This document shows, piece by piece, positions 1 to 12,955 of a stretch of 64,000 nucleotides of DNA; the stretch's first letter is position 1, and each line of letters starts with the position of its first letter. Location of the stretch: assembly GCA_011800805.1 (NCBI GenBank), contig MPNW01000344.1, forward strand, positions 133,581 to 197,580, written 5' to 3'. The stretch comes from Hirudo medicinalis. Taxonomy: Eukaryota > Annelida > Clitellata > Hirudinida > Hirudinidae. The position numbers were made by a program, and so were the translations under genes. The notes beneath the pieces are model-generated. The model was not told the origin of the DNA, searched no databases, and saw only the letters and a program-made list of their open reading frames with translations.

Positions 1-125
<125 letters not shown>

Positions 126-263
126 GCTGCAGGATATCATTCGGAATCTGTCATCGGACGTATCATTGTCCGTTTTAATAATCGGCGCACGAGAACTTGT
201 TGTGGTTTTAATAATTTTATTTTATTTCGATAAAGAATTTTTCGATGATATTTGACGTAATTC

Positions 264-269
264 AATAAA
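264..269 (+). promoter_or_regulatory. Likely actin poly(A) signal
   Basis: A canonical AATAAA lies about 140 bases after the actin stop codon in AT-rich sequence, a normal distance for a short actin 3' UTR. Confidence 0.6.
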
Positions 270-3200
270 TTTCTAAACATATCAAATATGGTTTTTCTTT
301 TTATCAAATTTGTATTTTTGTATTTGTAATTAGCGGATCTATTGAGTGCCTTAAATATCAGAATAGATTTAAATGGCAGAATATTAGAATATTTACTCCC
401 AGTCACCTAATGTCTCACTAAATGGGAAAGGAGATACATTAATGTCTATTTTCATTTCAAATATTTCACAAGATTCTTAACGGCTGTTATGATTTTTTTT
501 TTTTTAAGAAGCTCAGATTTATTTACGATACTTAACAAGTACTCACTGTTAATTTTCTTTGCTCTATGAAATGTGATTTAAATTTTTGTCCAGAAGGTAG
601 TTTAACTCCGATCAAGGATGCAGACTTTTGTCACTGCAGGAGTGGGATGTGGTGATGTTAATCAAGAGCCGGGGTTAATGGCCCTATGGCTACAGATCTC
701 ACCAAGGAAGTCATCTGATGACTTTATTTGTGTTTTTAGGGCCAAATTGATCTAACTTCTTCAATTCAGACGTCCGGAGGGTGGCATGTTACCAAGAAGA
801 CTAAATAGATCATAAATCAAAGCACTGATGCCATAATACTTCAAGTTTAGTTTTCTAAAAGTTAGTTAGCTTGGGACTGTGCGCCCCACCCCCTACTGCA
901 GCTATTGGGGGTGGTCCAACACTTTTTTGGGGGTAAATAAATTTCTGGCTCTGATGATAATCCAATAATCCTGACCTTAATACTAACCCCTATAAACATA
1001 TCTAACCTAACTCCAAATGTTTAACTTAACTATAATTATAGCTAGCTACAACTCTAAAAATGTTTATATTTTAATTTATATTCTACAACTTTTTTGAGGA
1101 GTACTTGAAATTATGTTTAAGTTTTTGTATAGAAACTCTCAATGATTTAATTTATTAATAAAATCACAAGACAGATGTGTGCCCTTTTACAAATGGTCAT
1201 CTCTGTTTTTCTTTTGTGTGGGTTTTTAAGCCACTTTTGTATTACATTATTTTGCTTTATTAAAGTCAGCATGTTACATGAAGTCGCGAAATAACATTAA
1301 TTAGGGTTAATTAATCCTTTTTTTATTTTATGTATTTATTTTGTATTAATTACTTCAACAAATTAAATGTTTATTAGTAGTTCATTAAAGTTATGTTTAA
1401 TAAGTTATAGTTTTAAATGTCTAGTAGTTAAAGTAATTTAACCACAAAACACATCTTAAATTCATGAAATAAATGGAAAAGTTACGAGCTGAAGTATCCT
1501 TAACATTCTAACCAACTTGCTTCAACTTTCATAGCCTAGAGTAGGCAGACAAAGAACTCTTAAAAATTGAGCTTCATTGACTCACTAGTAAGTGCTTTAC
1601 TGAGCTCTTGCACCAAAAAGTTATTCGGCCTCGTTCTCAGCAGCAGCAAATCACTTCCTTCGATCAACCCCCTGCAGCTAGCTTTGTAACGTAACACCTT
1701 TTCTTCAGCTGGGTTGATGGACTTAATAGAGTGCATGTTATAATCCATTAACAAATTTATTTGACTACTATATCCGTAAAAAAATAATTGTCATTGATAA
1801 TGATTAAATTTCAATAATTGATTAAATTTAAATTATGTTGTTTTTAGCTAATGGTAGCCATCTATTGATAACCACTCGCTTGCAGCGACATAAAATAATA
1901 GATATAATAAACAAGAATAAACAAGATATAAAATAATACTTCAGGCGCTTGCAATAATTTATAAAGCTTTTCTTCAAACTTATCATCGTTGGAAAAAAAA
2001 GGTGGAACACATTTTATAGCAGGAACCAAACAAGCTGTCAAATATCAGAGCAAGTGAATGTTTACAATTTCAGATTAGCTGATAGACACGCATGGCGAAC
2101 ACATAGGGACGATATGTCAACTCCACGTCTGGCTTTATTTGATCAAAGAATATTCAAATGACCAATCATATATAAAATGAAAAAATGATAATTGTAGTAC
2201 TTTGAAAAATCGATCGACAGCTGACGAAGTTGATTAAAAGTCTGAGTGATCTTCAGTAGAACTTATGCTAATGAACACTCTTGTTCATTCACTCAGTCCA
2301 GGAGGTCATTTCAGATTTCAGTTTTTTCCAGGTATGTAACCACCACTCAACCCGCTGAGATGACCTCTTTTTGCTTAACCAAAAGTTGAGGGAGCAGGCG
2401 ATAGCTAATCAGGGAGGATAGCGGCAGCAGGTATCAAGAGAGCCTTTGCCCTTTCCCCCGAAATAACGTCCTTGACTCATTCATCCGTTTACCTATCCAT
2501 AGTTCGAAATTGTTCAACATTTAAATAATATATCAACATACGAGGGTAAGAAAGTAATTATATCATCGCCTCCGCCGAATCTCAATATTAAGTTTCGACG
2601 AAACCCATTGCCAACCTGAGCAACGATGCTTTTTTCAACCTATTGTAGACCACAATACTTTGGATATTAAAATAATTTCTACCTTTTCAGAAGTTAAGAT
2701 GAGAAAAGAAATAGGTGCATCGTCGCTTAGGAATTTAATAATAAAGAAACTGGCCCGAATTACCATAAATCAGTCTCGGGCAATGTCCATTTACTTTTAA
2801 GATTCGCGAATTCACAGATATGATTCAATCGACTTGAATAATAACCAGTACAAGTAATTAGCGCTTCAAAAACGAAAGCAGACAGGGTTGAGGCAGAACG
2901 AGAGTGGTTGAGAGATCTCACCACTCTACCAGTGAATCATTTTGTGAGGTTGACATGGTAAACATTGTTCAATAAGTTTCAGCAAGTGTAAATTCCAAAT
3001 CATAATCCACCTAACATCATAGATTCTGTTAACAAGAGAATAACAGGTGATTAACTATTATTGTTATTACTACCATTGGGAAAAGTAAAATATTCAGACC
3101 TAACAAAACAATACTCATTAAGTACACATGATATTCATTAAAGAGCTAATAATTGACATTAATCAGCCATTAATGCCATTAACATACTTAATAAAAACAC

Positions 3201-3810
3201 ATTAACTAAATGTAATATGGGAACAGACCAATAACAATGAAGAATGTCTTTGAAGACTATACTTTACTAAGATGAGAGCAGTTTAATTAGAGATGAGAGT
3301 CTGAGAGCAAAATGCAATTTCCCATTTGTGGTAGTGAGTGGAAATTACTGAAGAAATGGAGGTATTAAAACAACACCAACAATAATATGAGATAAATATT
3401 TATATTAACTTTAAACAGCAACTCAACGGACTTAACAAACAGAAGCCAAGGCTTGGCAAAATGTAGAAATGTAACAATTATATTATTATATTGCATTACG
3501 TTACAGTTGATAACACAACGTTACTCAAAATAAAATGAAGATGCTTCTCGTCAATTTTATAACCACCATCACCACGAAGATGATTGGAATGAAGAAATAA
3601 CAGTGATGAACAAGAAATTTATAAATAATAGTGAACAATAATTATCTCATATAAAGTATTTTAAAAAATATTACAATAATAGCTATGGTAACAAACACAA
3701 TTATAAATCCCACAGACCAAAAATAATTCACTGAGGAATTCCGTTGACTAGGTGACGATTCGGGACACCATCATAATCTGAGGACAGAAAGTAAAAAATA
3801 ACATAAATAC
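270..3810. other. Intergenic, nothing recognised
   Basis: AT-rich DNA without a recognisable exon, RNA gene or transposase. The open frames here are short (under 100 codons) and carry no domain I can name. The tract at 605-960, with a G-rich run (gggggtggtcc), is less AT-rich than its surroundings and may be an old repeat, but I cannot classify it. Confidence 0.5.
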
Positions 3811-3816
3811 TTTATT
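3811..3816 (-). promoter_or_regulatory. Possible poly(A) signal of the PHRF1/SCAF1-like gene
   Basis: AATAAA on the minus strand, about 670 bases past the proposed end of the coding region. If used, the 135-codon plus-strand frame at 3860-4267 lies in antisense to this 3' UTR. Confidence 0.35.
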
Positions 3817-4485
3817 AACAAAAAGCCAGCAATGTTAAGCATCATCTGTCCTCAATGACATGAACAACAATCATTTTAAACAGAAACATACTGATCCTAT
3901 TTCTCATACAAACAAAAGTTTTAAATTCTTCAGAACAACCAATATAAACAGTGAGGAAAAAGCCTTTAATGACCTTGAAAGCAATTCGTCTCGAGACTCT
4001 GCAACAAGAGATGAAACAAATAGTTTGAAACCTTTGCACAATTCACGATTCTCTGTACAGTGTCTGGAGCTAAAGGTAAGATCATGGATTCAAAACGGTT
4101 TCAATGCACGATTGCATCATATAAGAAAAACAATTCCTCCTAGCTTTGGAGCTATAAAAACGAAAACTTTGATGCACAGTCTGTTTCAACAACCTCAAAA
4201 ACTTAGAAATTCCCAAGATTTGCAACTTTCTGTGAACATGAACATTATATTGTGGTGCCTCTTGTGAAGCTCATCTGCTTCAAAGAGGAAGAGCTTCAGA
4301 ATTAGGAAAGCCATCATCATCTGGCAACCTTGACAACATACAATGAGGTTTAAATAGAACTGCTATAAAACAGGGTAACCAGTTTTATCAATTTATAAAT
4401 GTGACAAGATAATCCAAAAATTGTTGCAAATATATAATCATTGCAATGTTACTGGCTAGCAAGTAAAAGTCGATGTTTGATTGAT

Positions 4486-7400
4486 TCAAGAATTATCCTT
4501 AGATATCATCAATAGTAGCATCTCCCTCTTGAAAAGAAAAAAGCAGTTTCCTTCAGAATTCTTATTATGTCACGCTGGTAACCTTCCTGCTGTAGTACTT
4601 CTTTGTGGCAATGACCTTCTGAATGTAGGCTTCAGTGAATCTGGTGATTTTGTCTCTGTTGTAACTGAGCTTGTTGGTGTTAAGAATCTATCAACAGTAA
4701 TTATTTCAAATGCTGTCAAACTGTTGATTCCCAATGTTTGATCAATAACAGCAATGATTAACATATTGCTTCAATTACAGAAACAAAAAGGCATACCATT
4801 TAATTGTTTTAATTAACAGCCCTATGGATGAATGCCAGAAACCAAAATATTTTGAGCAAAAATTATATTCTGTGGATGATATAAATAAAAGTAAAGGAAT
4901 GATAAGCATCAATGATAATGCTGACGACAATGATGAAAATAAAATACCAAAGAAAATAATGAAATGCAAATGAGTGACACAATAATATGGAGTTAAAATG
5001 ATATTTCATCATCAAAATAAAACAACCAACAGTATAATAATAATAATAATAATAAATAATAATAATAACTACTGAAACAATGCAATACTCAAGCCCAACC
5101 TTTGGCACAGCTTTTCTCAGTATATCCTTGTAGTCTTCTTTATCAATCTTCCCCCTTTTATAGACTGGCCTTAGAAGCTCCTTGATGTCACAGACAAGTT
5201 TCTGCTGGAGCTCAACTCGATTTGCAGCCTGTAAAACATTAAGGTTTTTTTTTACAATAGGTATGTGTACATGTCTATAAACATTAAAACATTTTTGATG
5301 TAGTGCCTATTCGAAAAGGTAGTGAAGAAATCAATACAAAGTCCAAGTCTCCATTGTCAACCATGCATGCATGGATTGTTTACATTTCTTACTTGGTTTT
5401 AAGACTTTATGATTTTTGGCTGAATTTAATGATAATGACCTTTTGAAATTGATGCTAACACAATACTCATTCATGATGGAATATTTATAATAATTAACAA
5501 ACTGAGCCACTGCCCTTACTTTGAATACAAATTAAATAAAAATCTGCCATAATAAAGTTGTTAAATGGTATTATTATTCAGATTGTTAACACCCACAACC
5601 ACTCTTATTAATGTAATGCAAAAGTAAAAAGAAAAAGCAGTGCACATACTTTTACTCTCTTATCACCAGTAGATTTAAAGATTTCTTCTGAGCTCTGCCT
5701 CTCATTAAGGTTTGAAGAGCTGCATCTATCCTCTGGGCATCCACCAGCAAGGGATGGTGGGGAAAAAGACATGGCATCCTCAGATCTTGGGGAAACAGTG
5801 TTGATGTCAAATGGAGAATATGACATTTTGGCACTTTCATTGCTTTTGGCAAGAGAGTCAAGCTCACAGAATGGGCCCTTGTTGAGGGTTGATAAAGACT
5901 GGAGGCTGAGGTAATGGAGAATTGATGGACTGACGGACTTTTGCGACTGAAGGAGAAAGGGTAGGGATAAAAGGGGATTGGTTGAAAATGCCATAAGTCC
6001 ATTCTGATTGGCGGATGACTGGCCCAAAGAAGGTTTTTGTATGGAACGGAATCTGGTCAGCAATTGTTGAAGGAGATCATTGCTGCCACTGTTGAGATTG
6101 CCAAGGAAATTTGTACTGCTGTTCCCTGATGACACCTGGCTGCTGAGGGTTTGCATAAGAAGCTGAACTAAGTCTGGCAGGCCAATATTACCTGGTGGAG
6201 TAGCACATCCTGCAGGGGATGCTGGTGAAACTGGAGAGGTGTCCCCCAGTACAGAAGGAGGTTGGGAAGATGGGGTATAAGCACCTTGAGGAGAATTACT
6301 TCCAGTTGGAGAAAGGCCTGGAATGTGATTAGGATTGTAGGCACCTGGATTTTCATCTTGAAAAATATTCTTTTTATCTCCTTCATATTGACTCTTGAGC
6401 AATCTGTCATTTTCAGTTGGAGAGTAACTGTATAGGTCATCATCAGGGCCCAAATCTTCAATTCTATTGCAGGGTTCATCTGTGGGACTATATCTTGGAT
6501 CATTTACATTACTGTCATCAGCAAATCCATCATTTTCTGTGTAATGAGTAACATTGCTTCCATCATCGTCTATAAGGCTAAGGGCATTATCTTCATAGAC
6601 ATTGTCATCACCAGGTGAATACATCTCTTCATTTCCATCTTCTGAACAGCTACTCTCAGACAGAAGTCTCGAAGTTTGAGCGCTCTGAATGGGATCATTA
6701 GAAATTGATTCAAGATTGTAATAAAATGTGGGATTCCTGTCCGCTTCAACAAATTCATTTAAGTTTTTGATAACATCAGTTCCTGAAACATTTGGAGATG
6801 CATCATCTGAAACACTTTCTATGGCACAATTTTCATCTGATTCTTTATCAATCAGGCAATCATTATCATCTCTAATATCACAACTCTCAATGCATTCACC
6901 TTCATGTTCATCAACTGAATTTTTTATGCTCTCTTCGTAAATGTCACTAAAAGAGATTTCGAGTACACCATCATCATTGTCCTCAACTTTTTCATCTGCA
7001 AGCTGATCAATATCATTCACATAACTTTTGCTACTACCGTCGCAACTGTTTTCACCATCATCAGTAATAAAATGATCATGCATCAGTTCTTGATCTTCAC
7101 TGTTGTAATCATCCTCTAGACTTCTGTTAGCTTCAAAATTTATGCTTAAATCACCATCGTTTTCAATATGATCATCAGAAATAATAGCAGTAGAACATTT
7201 AGCAACAAACAAATTGGAGGTAATTTCTGTCTCATCACAAGTTCCTTTGCCAGGGATGACATCAGTTGTTTCTTCAACATCACAAATTTCATGAGTGTCA
7301 TTATCAACATTAAGGTCATTATTAATACTACTGAGTTGGCTTGCATCAAAAATCTGGTCATTTTCAATAATATGACCCTCTGATGAATGTTCATATGTGG

Positions 7401-9078
7401 TTGTGATGGAACCAGGGATATCAGTCATTTTGGTGATTTTGTCTTTCGGATCTTGGAGACCATTTTCATCATTTTCTGGCCTAATGACATTGCATCTATA
7501 ATCACAAATATTGCTATTGTCAATCTTGGCTTCATTGCCAAAGAACATATCACCATCCTTACTGATTTGCTTATTTTCTCCAGAAGTGCTGTGGATAAAC
7601 TTGTAATCATTATCCTTACCATCCTTGCCTTCAGTGCTTGGGCCTTCATGAGAAAATGATAGTTCATTATTTTGAATTTGAGTCAACTTTTCAACATTGG
7701 TTTCAAAGTTTGGCTCATAATTTGCATCAGCCAATTCTTGTTCTACAACAATATTCCCATCAATGCCCAAAGAATCTTTGAATCTTTCAACTCCATTTTT
7801 CTTGGCAAGCATTAGACTTTCCCCGATGATTCCAAAAAATTTCTCGTTATTGGGGTCTCCCTCATTCTTGTGATGTCGTCGTTTGTGTTTTTTTTTCTTG
7901 AGTTTCTTGCATCCCTCATCTACATCCCCCTCACTGACATGTCTTCTCTTCCTACCTCTGCCAGAGTCAGAATTTGATGAAGATTTTTGTCTGTGATCTC
8001 TAGATTTTCGAGAGTGTTTTTCTCTCCCATGTTTGCTCCTGATAGGAGAACAGGAGCGATAACAGGCCTCCATTAAAGTTTTTCTTCTCTCTTCCAGTTC
8101 TTTAAGTGATTCATCCTCAATGTTTAACTTCTGGCTCAAAAAAACCCTGGTCCTACATTCTGTCTCACTGTCTTTGATATGATCTTCCTCATGTGACCAT
8201 CTCTGCACATTGCAAGCCTGTTTTTCTTTATTTGACTCAAAGACTCGCTCTTCAAAGTTCTGATTTCTCAACCAATGACAATCTGAGTCCCTACTTTTAT
8301 GACTTGAACAATGAGACCTAGACCGACTCCTGGAGAAATCCTTCCCTTCTTTTATGATCACCCTCCTGCGTCCTTCCCTCAATTGTGGAAATGAATTGTG
8401 GGAATCATTGCTGGGTTGACAATTTCTCTGAACACTAATGAGAATGTTGTCTGGGTATTTGTCTGGAAACATGATATCATTTCCTGATTTTTGAAACACT
8501 TGATAATCATGATTGTGCCTGGGGAATTCTTGAAATTTCTTCCCTTGTACTTCATTAAAGTATTTGCAACTTGCACGTTTTCCATCACCAATGTAAAATT
8601 CTGATCTTCTGCTGAAGTTGCGATGAGCAAATGATCTTTCGACCCTACCATGTTTGGGAAATTCTGTGGTCTCTTGGTCATGTCTAGATGTTCCTGGCTT
8701 GTAATCATGGTCAAAATAATACTGCTCAAATTCAGAGGGCTGATACTCCCTATCAAAGTGATCTGAATGAAAATTTTCTCTTGAAGCAGGATTTTTAAAG
8801 CGGGAACTATCGATGATCTCCCTTAAGTCGGTAATGAGTCGGTTTTTATGCTGACGAGATAGAACAGGTAACATTTTTTCTTCCTTTGTCTGTGCTCTGT
8901 CATGATTAGAAGAGCTTCTATATCCTCCCACCCTGTGGCCTTCATATCTCTTGTTTAAAAATAAACTGTCATCACAGACTCTGGAAGAATTGAATTGATG
9001 CGGAGTTGGCAGAGAGGATTCAGAAAACCTTACATCTTCAGGATATCTAGCATCAGTTTGGCCAGATGGAGACTTCAT
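4486..9078 (-). CDS. SR-rich protein with PHRF1/SCAF1-type C-terminal domain
   Basis: A large exon (9078-5650, 1143 codons) is followed by exons 5228-5100 and 4687-4583, each with GT-AG borders and phase 0 joins. A proposed last exon, 4527-4486, follows a 55-base intron and is tentative. The big exon has SR/RS and His/Arg-rich stretches, a very basic block near residue 390 (KKLKKKKHKRRHHK), a long Asp/Glu/Ser/Asn-rich middle and a Ser-Pro-rich part near residue 940. The two small exons read KIDKEDYKDILRKAV and DKITRFTEAYIQKV. This matches the conserved C-terminus of PHRF1 and SCAF1, proteins linked to the RNA polymerase II CTD, splicing and chromatin. No RING or PHD finger is visible, so SCAF1-like is the closer fit. 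A nuclear role is inferred from family and composition. Confidence 0.78.
5035..5068. repeat. (AAT)n microsatellite
   Basis: A run of ataataataat with one interruption, in the intron between the last coding exons of the PHRF1/SCAF1-like gene. Confidence 0.9.
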
Positions 9079-9752
9079 GCAACCTCGTGAGGCTGGATGC
9101 TAAAACTTTCAAAATTGAGAATATGAGAATCTAAGCATCTCTCTCCTTGTTTGAGAACACTTTCTTTTGAATTTGATTCAATGCTAGTGCATGACTCTTT
9201 TGCATTTATCACACTCTCTTCCTCTTGATTCAAACCAGCCATGTGGGGTTCTTGATGCGAGGCAAATTCAAAACTTTCAACAAAATTCACGTTGCACACA
9301 ACAGTTCTTGAGTCACATTTACTAGCTTTTGAATTATTTTTAAAATCTGCAGTCCTGTTCAAGTTTAGTAGCTGATTGTGGTTTTCAGTTATTTCTTGAA
9401 ACAACCTACTTTGTGGAATCTCTTGATGATTCAGATTATCAAAAGTTGTGTTTGTAAAGTTTTTACATGTCTCACCAGGCATGTCTGTGGGTACATTACA
9501 GCTGTAATCATTCGTCATTTTGAAACTATGACAGGACCCAGGAACAGAAGGGCTTGAATTATATAGAGCTTCTTTATCAATAGGTCTACAGAATGACGAA
9601 GCTTCTGTCTGAGGCAGATAGTGGTAGAAGGCTTCTCCCATGATGTGAACTTCCTTGGAGTTGTCATTAACGTCAGATCTATCTGGAGTTAAAGGTTCGA
9701 CATAAGGTGGAGTGACAGGTTCACACATAAGACCAATCCGCGAAAGCTCCAT
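9075..9752 (-). CDS. Probable N-terminal part of the PHRF1/SCAF1-like protein, out of frame with the rest
   Basis: The frame opens at MELSRIGLMCEP, whose ATG has a purine at -3 and G at +4; an upstream ATG at 9809 would add 19 residues. It encodes about 225 Ser/Asn/Glu-rich residues with the same low-complexity character as the next frame. It stops in TGA overlapping the ATG of the large exon (shared bases ATGA). No domain is recognised. The abutting frames and shared composition suggest one protein split by a missed short intron, a polymorphic frameshift or a base error. The 3' frame is open only back to a TAG at about 9102, so any join must lie within the last 30 bases or splice around it. 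A separate small protein is the alternative. Confidence 0.55.
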   Translation of the reverse strand: MELSRIGLMCEPVTPPYVEPLTPDRSDVNDNSKEVHIMGEAFYHYLPQTEASSFCRPIDKEALYNSSPSVPGSCHSFKMTNDYSCNVPTDMPGETCKNFTNTTFDNLNHQEIPQSRLFQEITENHNQLLNLNRTADFKNNSKASKCDSRTVVCNVNFVESFEFASHQEPHMAGLNQEEESVINAKESCTSIESNSKESVLKQGERCLDSHILNFESFSIQPHEVA

Positions 9753-10140
9753 TCTGACACAACTTTCACTTTGTTTTATCTTTAAGCAAATGTAGGAGAG
9801 CAAACACAACTAAATGTTATCACCATTAAGCAACTCATCATGAAGAGCTATTTATGATTGTCTTGAAGATATCTCTGAAATGTTTTACGGTACGATTTTT
9901 ATTTTAAAATATTAGAAAAGCTAGTTAAATGTTCAGAGAATTCAATTTGAAAAAATAATATGTTTTCAAACTAAATAACTATCATTTCTAAGCTCTAACT
10001 CCGAACGGCAGGAACATTCACAGACAACATAACCGAACATAACAAAAAGACACACCACTGCACTGTTTTGGCTCGCAAGGTAGAAACATTATCAAAATTT
10101 GGTAGACCTAATGTAGTCATAAATTCGGATTAAAAATTTC

Positions 10141-10146
10141 TTTATT
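10141..10146 (-). promoter_or_regulatory. Poly(A) signal of the GPCR gene
   Basis: Minus-strand AATAAA lies about 65 bases after the receptor's stop codon. Confidence 0.55.
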
Positions 10147-10209
10147 GAATGGCTAAAAATTTAAAGCAAAATACCAAACATTAACATTTGTCAACGTTTC
10201 GTAAAATAT

Positions 10210-11550
10210 TTAGAGATGATCAATTCGAGAACGAATACACTGCAGCAACCTAAATTTTAAATTTTTTGAAAATCTCAGGAATGTATTTTTGACTTGGCTA
10301 GAGTGATCCTTTAACATCCTTCTAAAATTGGCATTTAAAATTATTAAAATAAAGATATTCGAAGAAGATTTCACAGCGACTGCCAGATTAGCCAGGCAGT
10401 TGAAGTACATTAAAAAGTATTTACCGCGCCTTATAAAGGGATGAATAAAATCGGTCGCATATAGAGAAAGAGGCGTCATTTTGACGGATTCACATGTTAC
10501 CCACAGACAAGCAGAGCATGATAAATATGAGGCAAAATGAATGATCTTTTCCTCAGGAATTGTCAGATTGAATTTTTTCCTTTCGTGGATTCTATGAAGA
10601 GTATCAATGATCCTTTTGTTTCGGTATGAATACAAAACCAAAGGAGCGATATAAATCCCTACCAGATATGGAAACAAATAGATACACAAATAGAATACAT
10701 CTCTACCATAAGGAAGAGACATGTCATTCAGATCCCAATAGTTCTTCACCGGCACATTGCACATTGAATGAACATGCACTGAGTTTAACATCATGCGCAT
10801 TGGTGGTAAATACAATGAAAAGTAACCCGCTCCAGCTATTACAGGAAGAATCATAAATCTGATATTTATTCGCAAATCTGGATTGAAAAAGTCTTTTGAA
10901 TTCTGATCCTTTAAAGTGCTCTGATCGAAATAACGTATATACTCTAAGGCTTTTTGAGTATCGTACAAAATCAAATGAAACGTCCAAGACCTTATGAAAA
11001 GCAAATATCCGAAGAAACACGTAAAATAATTTAACGCTTCCAAATTAGTATCAATGTACACGTAGCTAAGAAGAGTGAGACAGAGAAGAAAACAGAGGTA
11101 CATCTCATCCATCAAAAAGTATAAAAGGATCGCAATTTTGATATTACGTGGTCTGCTCTTATCCCGACAGATGCAGCAGACTGCTACGAAATTTAAGATT
11201 AGCCCCATTGCGACGACAGAGCTTAGAATGTCAAGCTCAACAAATCTACTGAATGCCAGGTAGTTCTGGCCGAGATATGATACGAAATACTCTGTGGCAT
11301 TGCCTATAGACTTCATGCTACTTTGGAGCATTGCCTCGATGTCAGGGCCTGAGGAGCCTCCTCCATAAGTGTCTTTTGCCATTCCTTCAGTTGATTGATG
11401 CCTGGAGTCATTGTAAGGTTGCGTGGACGTATTGCCAAAAACGTCTAAAGTTGTCGTCCCATAAAATGAGTTTTGAAAATGCTCAGAAATGAAAGTTTCC
11501 TTGGCGAGGTTCACCTGACTAGCGTTCGTTGTGTTGCAATACAGATCCAT
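10210..11550 (-). CDS. Divergent rhodopsin-like G-protein-coupled receptor, intronless
   Basis: A single open frame of 446 codons has the layout of a class A receptor. The N-terminus is about 105 residues with several N-glycosylation sequons (NTT, NAS, NTS, NAT). Seven hydrophobic segments follow, with TM1 at about residues 107-128. A Cys near TM3 and a Cys in the second extracellular loop (HSMCNVPV) could form the usual disulfide. TM7 ends NSS-like (KSSSNIFILIILNANFRRML), the pattern where many peptide receptors have NSSxNPxxY then helix 8. The DRY motif is not recognisable: the end of TM3 reads LILYDTQKALEYIRYF. The extra-long second intracellular loop and weak motifs suggest a lineage-specific orphan, most likely a neuropeptide-type receptor in the plasma membrane. 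The ligand cannot be inferred. Confidence 0.8.
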   Translation of the reverse strand: MDLYCNTTNASQVNLAKETFISEHFQNSFYGTTTLDVFGNTSTQPYNDSRHQSTEGMAKDTYGGGSSGPDIEAMLQSSMKSIGNATEYFVSYLGQNYLAFSRFVELDILSSVVAMGLILNFVAVCCICRDKSRPRNIKIAILLYFLMDEMYLCFLLCLTLLSYVYIDTNLEALNYFTCFFGYLLFIRSWTFHLILYDTQKALEYIRYFDQSTLKDQNSKDFFNPDLRINIRFMILPVIAGAGYFSLYLPPMRMMLNSVHVHSMCNVPVKNYWDLNDMSLPYGRDVFYLCIYLFPYLVGIYIAPLVLYSYRNKRIIDTLHRIHERKKFNLTIPEEKIIHFASYLSCSACLWVTCESVKMTPLSLYATDFIHPFIRRGKYFLMYFNCLANLAVAVKSSSNIFILIILNANFRRMLKDHSSQVKNTFLRFSKNLKFRLLQCIRSRIDHL

Positions 11551-12760
11551 GCCGAAAAGTTAAAACTAACAAAAACATCTATTAAATTATTCGTAAAAGC
11601 CTTTTACATACGAATATAAACATATTGACCATACTTTTAGTTTATATATGCATACTTTTAATATATTTTTATATATTTTAATTTTGCGAATAGTGCTAAA
11701 AACAAAACCGTCTCCTCGTATTCCACGCATTTATAGTAAACCGAGTGTTAATAATATTTCCTCGCAAGAATAACAAAAACAGGAGCATTCCCCCGAGAGT
11801 GGTGCGTTTGTTAATGTCCGAACTTGCACAAACAAAAGAGATACTCAATTTCGTTGATGAATAACAACGTACACTAGAAAGGATAGAATCAATCAATGCC
11901 TTGATTCGCGAATGAGAACATTATCAACCGCATTATAACCGGTAAATACGAATGAAAGATTGTTTCATTCGAAATTTTGCTGCACAAAATCCAATAGAAA
12001 GCGTGTTGAAATTAGTTCATTAGACCGAAGAGGATATCGACAAATTGCTATTCTCGTTACGAGACATTTTCATCAACTGAAGTTGGAAGCCAACACTCAT
12101 TAAATTAAATGAGATCGAGTGCTATCGGGGTGGCGCATGTTCCATCGGAGCTTCAAATTGTTCAATGAAATTTCATGATATGGTAATTATTAATTAATTC
12201 TATTATAGAAGCTATTAATTTATTATAGAGGGTGCCACCCAGAATATCCTCTCCGTATGCAACAACAACTCAATGATATGCAACACGAAGCAGTAAGGAC
12301 CAGCGAATAACATGAATTCCTATTCTTACCAAAGATTTATAAAAGGTTGAAATTTCGAGAAAATTGTTAACATTCTAAATCAACATTAAAAGTTGTAGAA
12401 TGTTAACAATTTATCAACATTAGTAGTTAAAGTAAATTATGCTTAATGATATGGCTAAAATCACTCATGATATTAACATCCAACAATTTTGACATCAAAA
12501 ACAACGATTGTTTAACTTGGAAACTTTAATAAAACTTAATAAAATAAAATGCCACTCCAGATTTCTGAGCAGCTTGACAACACAATTCCTTCTTCCAGCC
12601 GTTACCAAGCCTACAAGACAACTTTCGATTTCTCTATCAACAATATTCAACAACCATCCTTCACAAATTCCATCTCATGAATTTCGATTGATGGCATATC
12701 AGACACTTTTTTATTTTCCTTACAGCTGATTTAATATAACTTGTGAACTGAATAAAACCA
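11551..12760. other. Intergenic, upstream of the GPCR; nothing recognised
   Basis: AT-rich sequence with short frames only. The 73-codon frame at 12508 has no domain I recognise and is probably chance. Confidence 0.5.
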
Positions 12761-12769
12761 ATGACGATG

Positions 12770-12781
12770 ATGACGACGACG

Positions 12782-12812
<31 letters not shown>

Positions 12813-12955
12813 TAATGGTAATAATAATTATAATAATAATGGTAATGATAATGGCAATGATAGTGATAACGATAATAATAATGAAAATATAATAATAGTA
12901 ATATTAATCCAGAGTTCAATCCCATAATAATGACAATGATGATAATAATAAATGT
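12770..12955. repeat. Compound GAT/AAT microsatellite
   Basis: Degenerate runs of gat, gac, aat and aatggt units. The His/Tyr-rich minus-strand frame here is only translated repeat. Confidence 0.9.

Noticed and set aside
3860..4267. 135-codon plus-strand frame
   Set aside because: It lies opposite the probable 3' UTR of the PHRF1/SCAF1-like gene, has no recognised domain and no splice or poly(A) context.
5652..7667. Several 60-125 codon frames on both strands
   Set aside because: They are shadows of the 1143-codon exon with biased composition.
9075..9105. Programmed -1 frameshift in the PHRF1/SCAF1-like gene
   Set aside because: No slippery heptamer is present in the only window where both frames are open.
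12731..12925. His/Tyr-rich 64-codon frame
   Set aside because: It is translated microsatellite.
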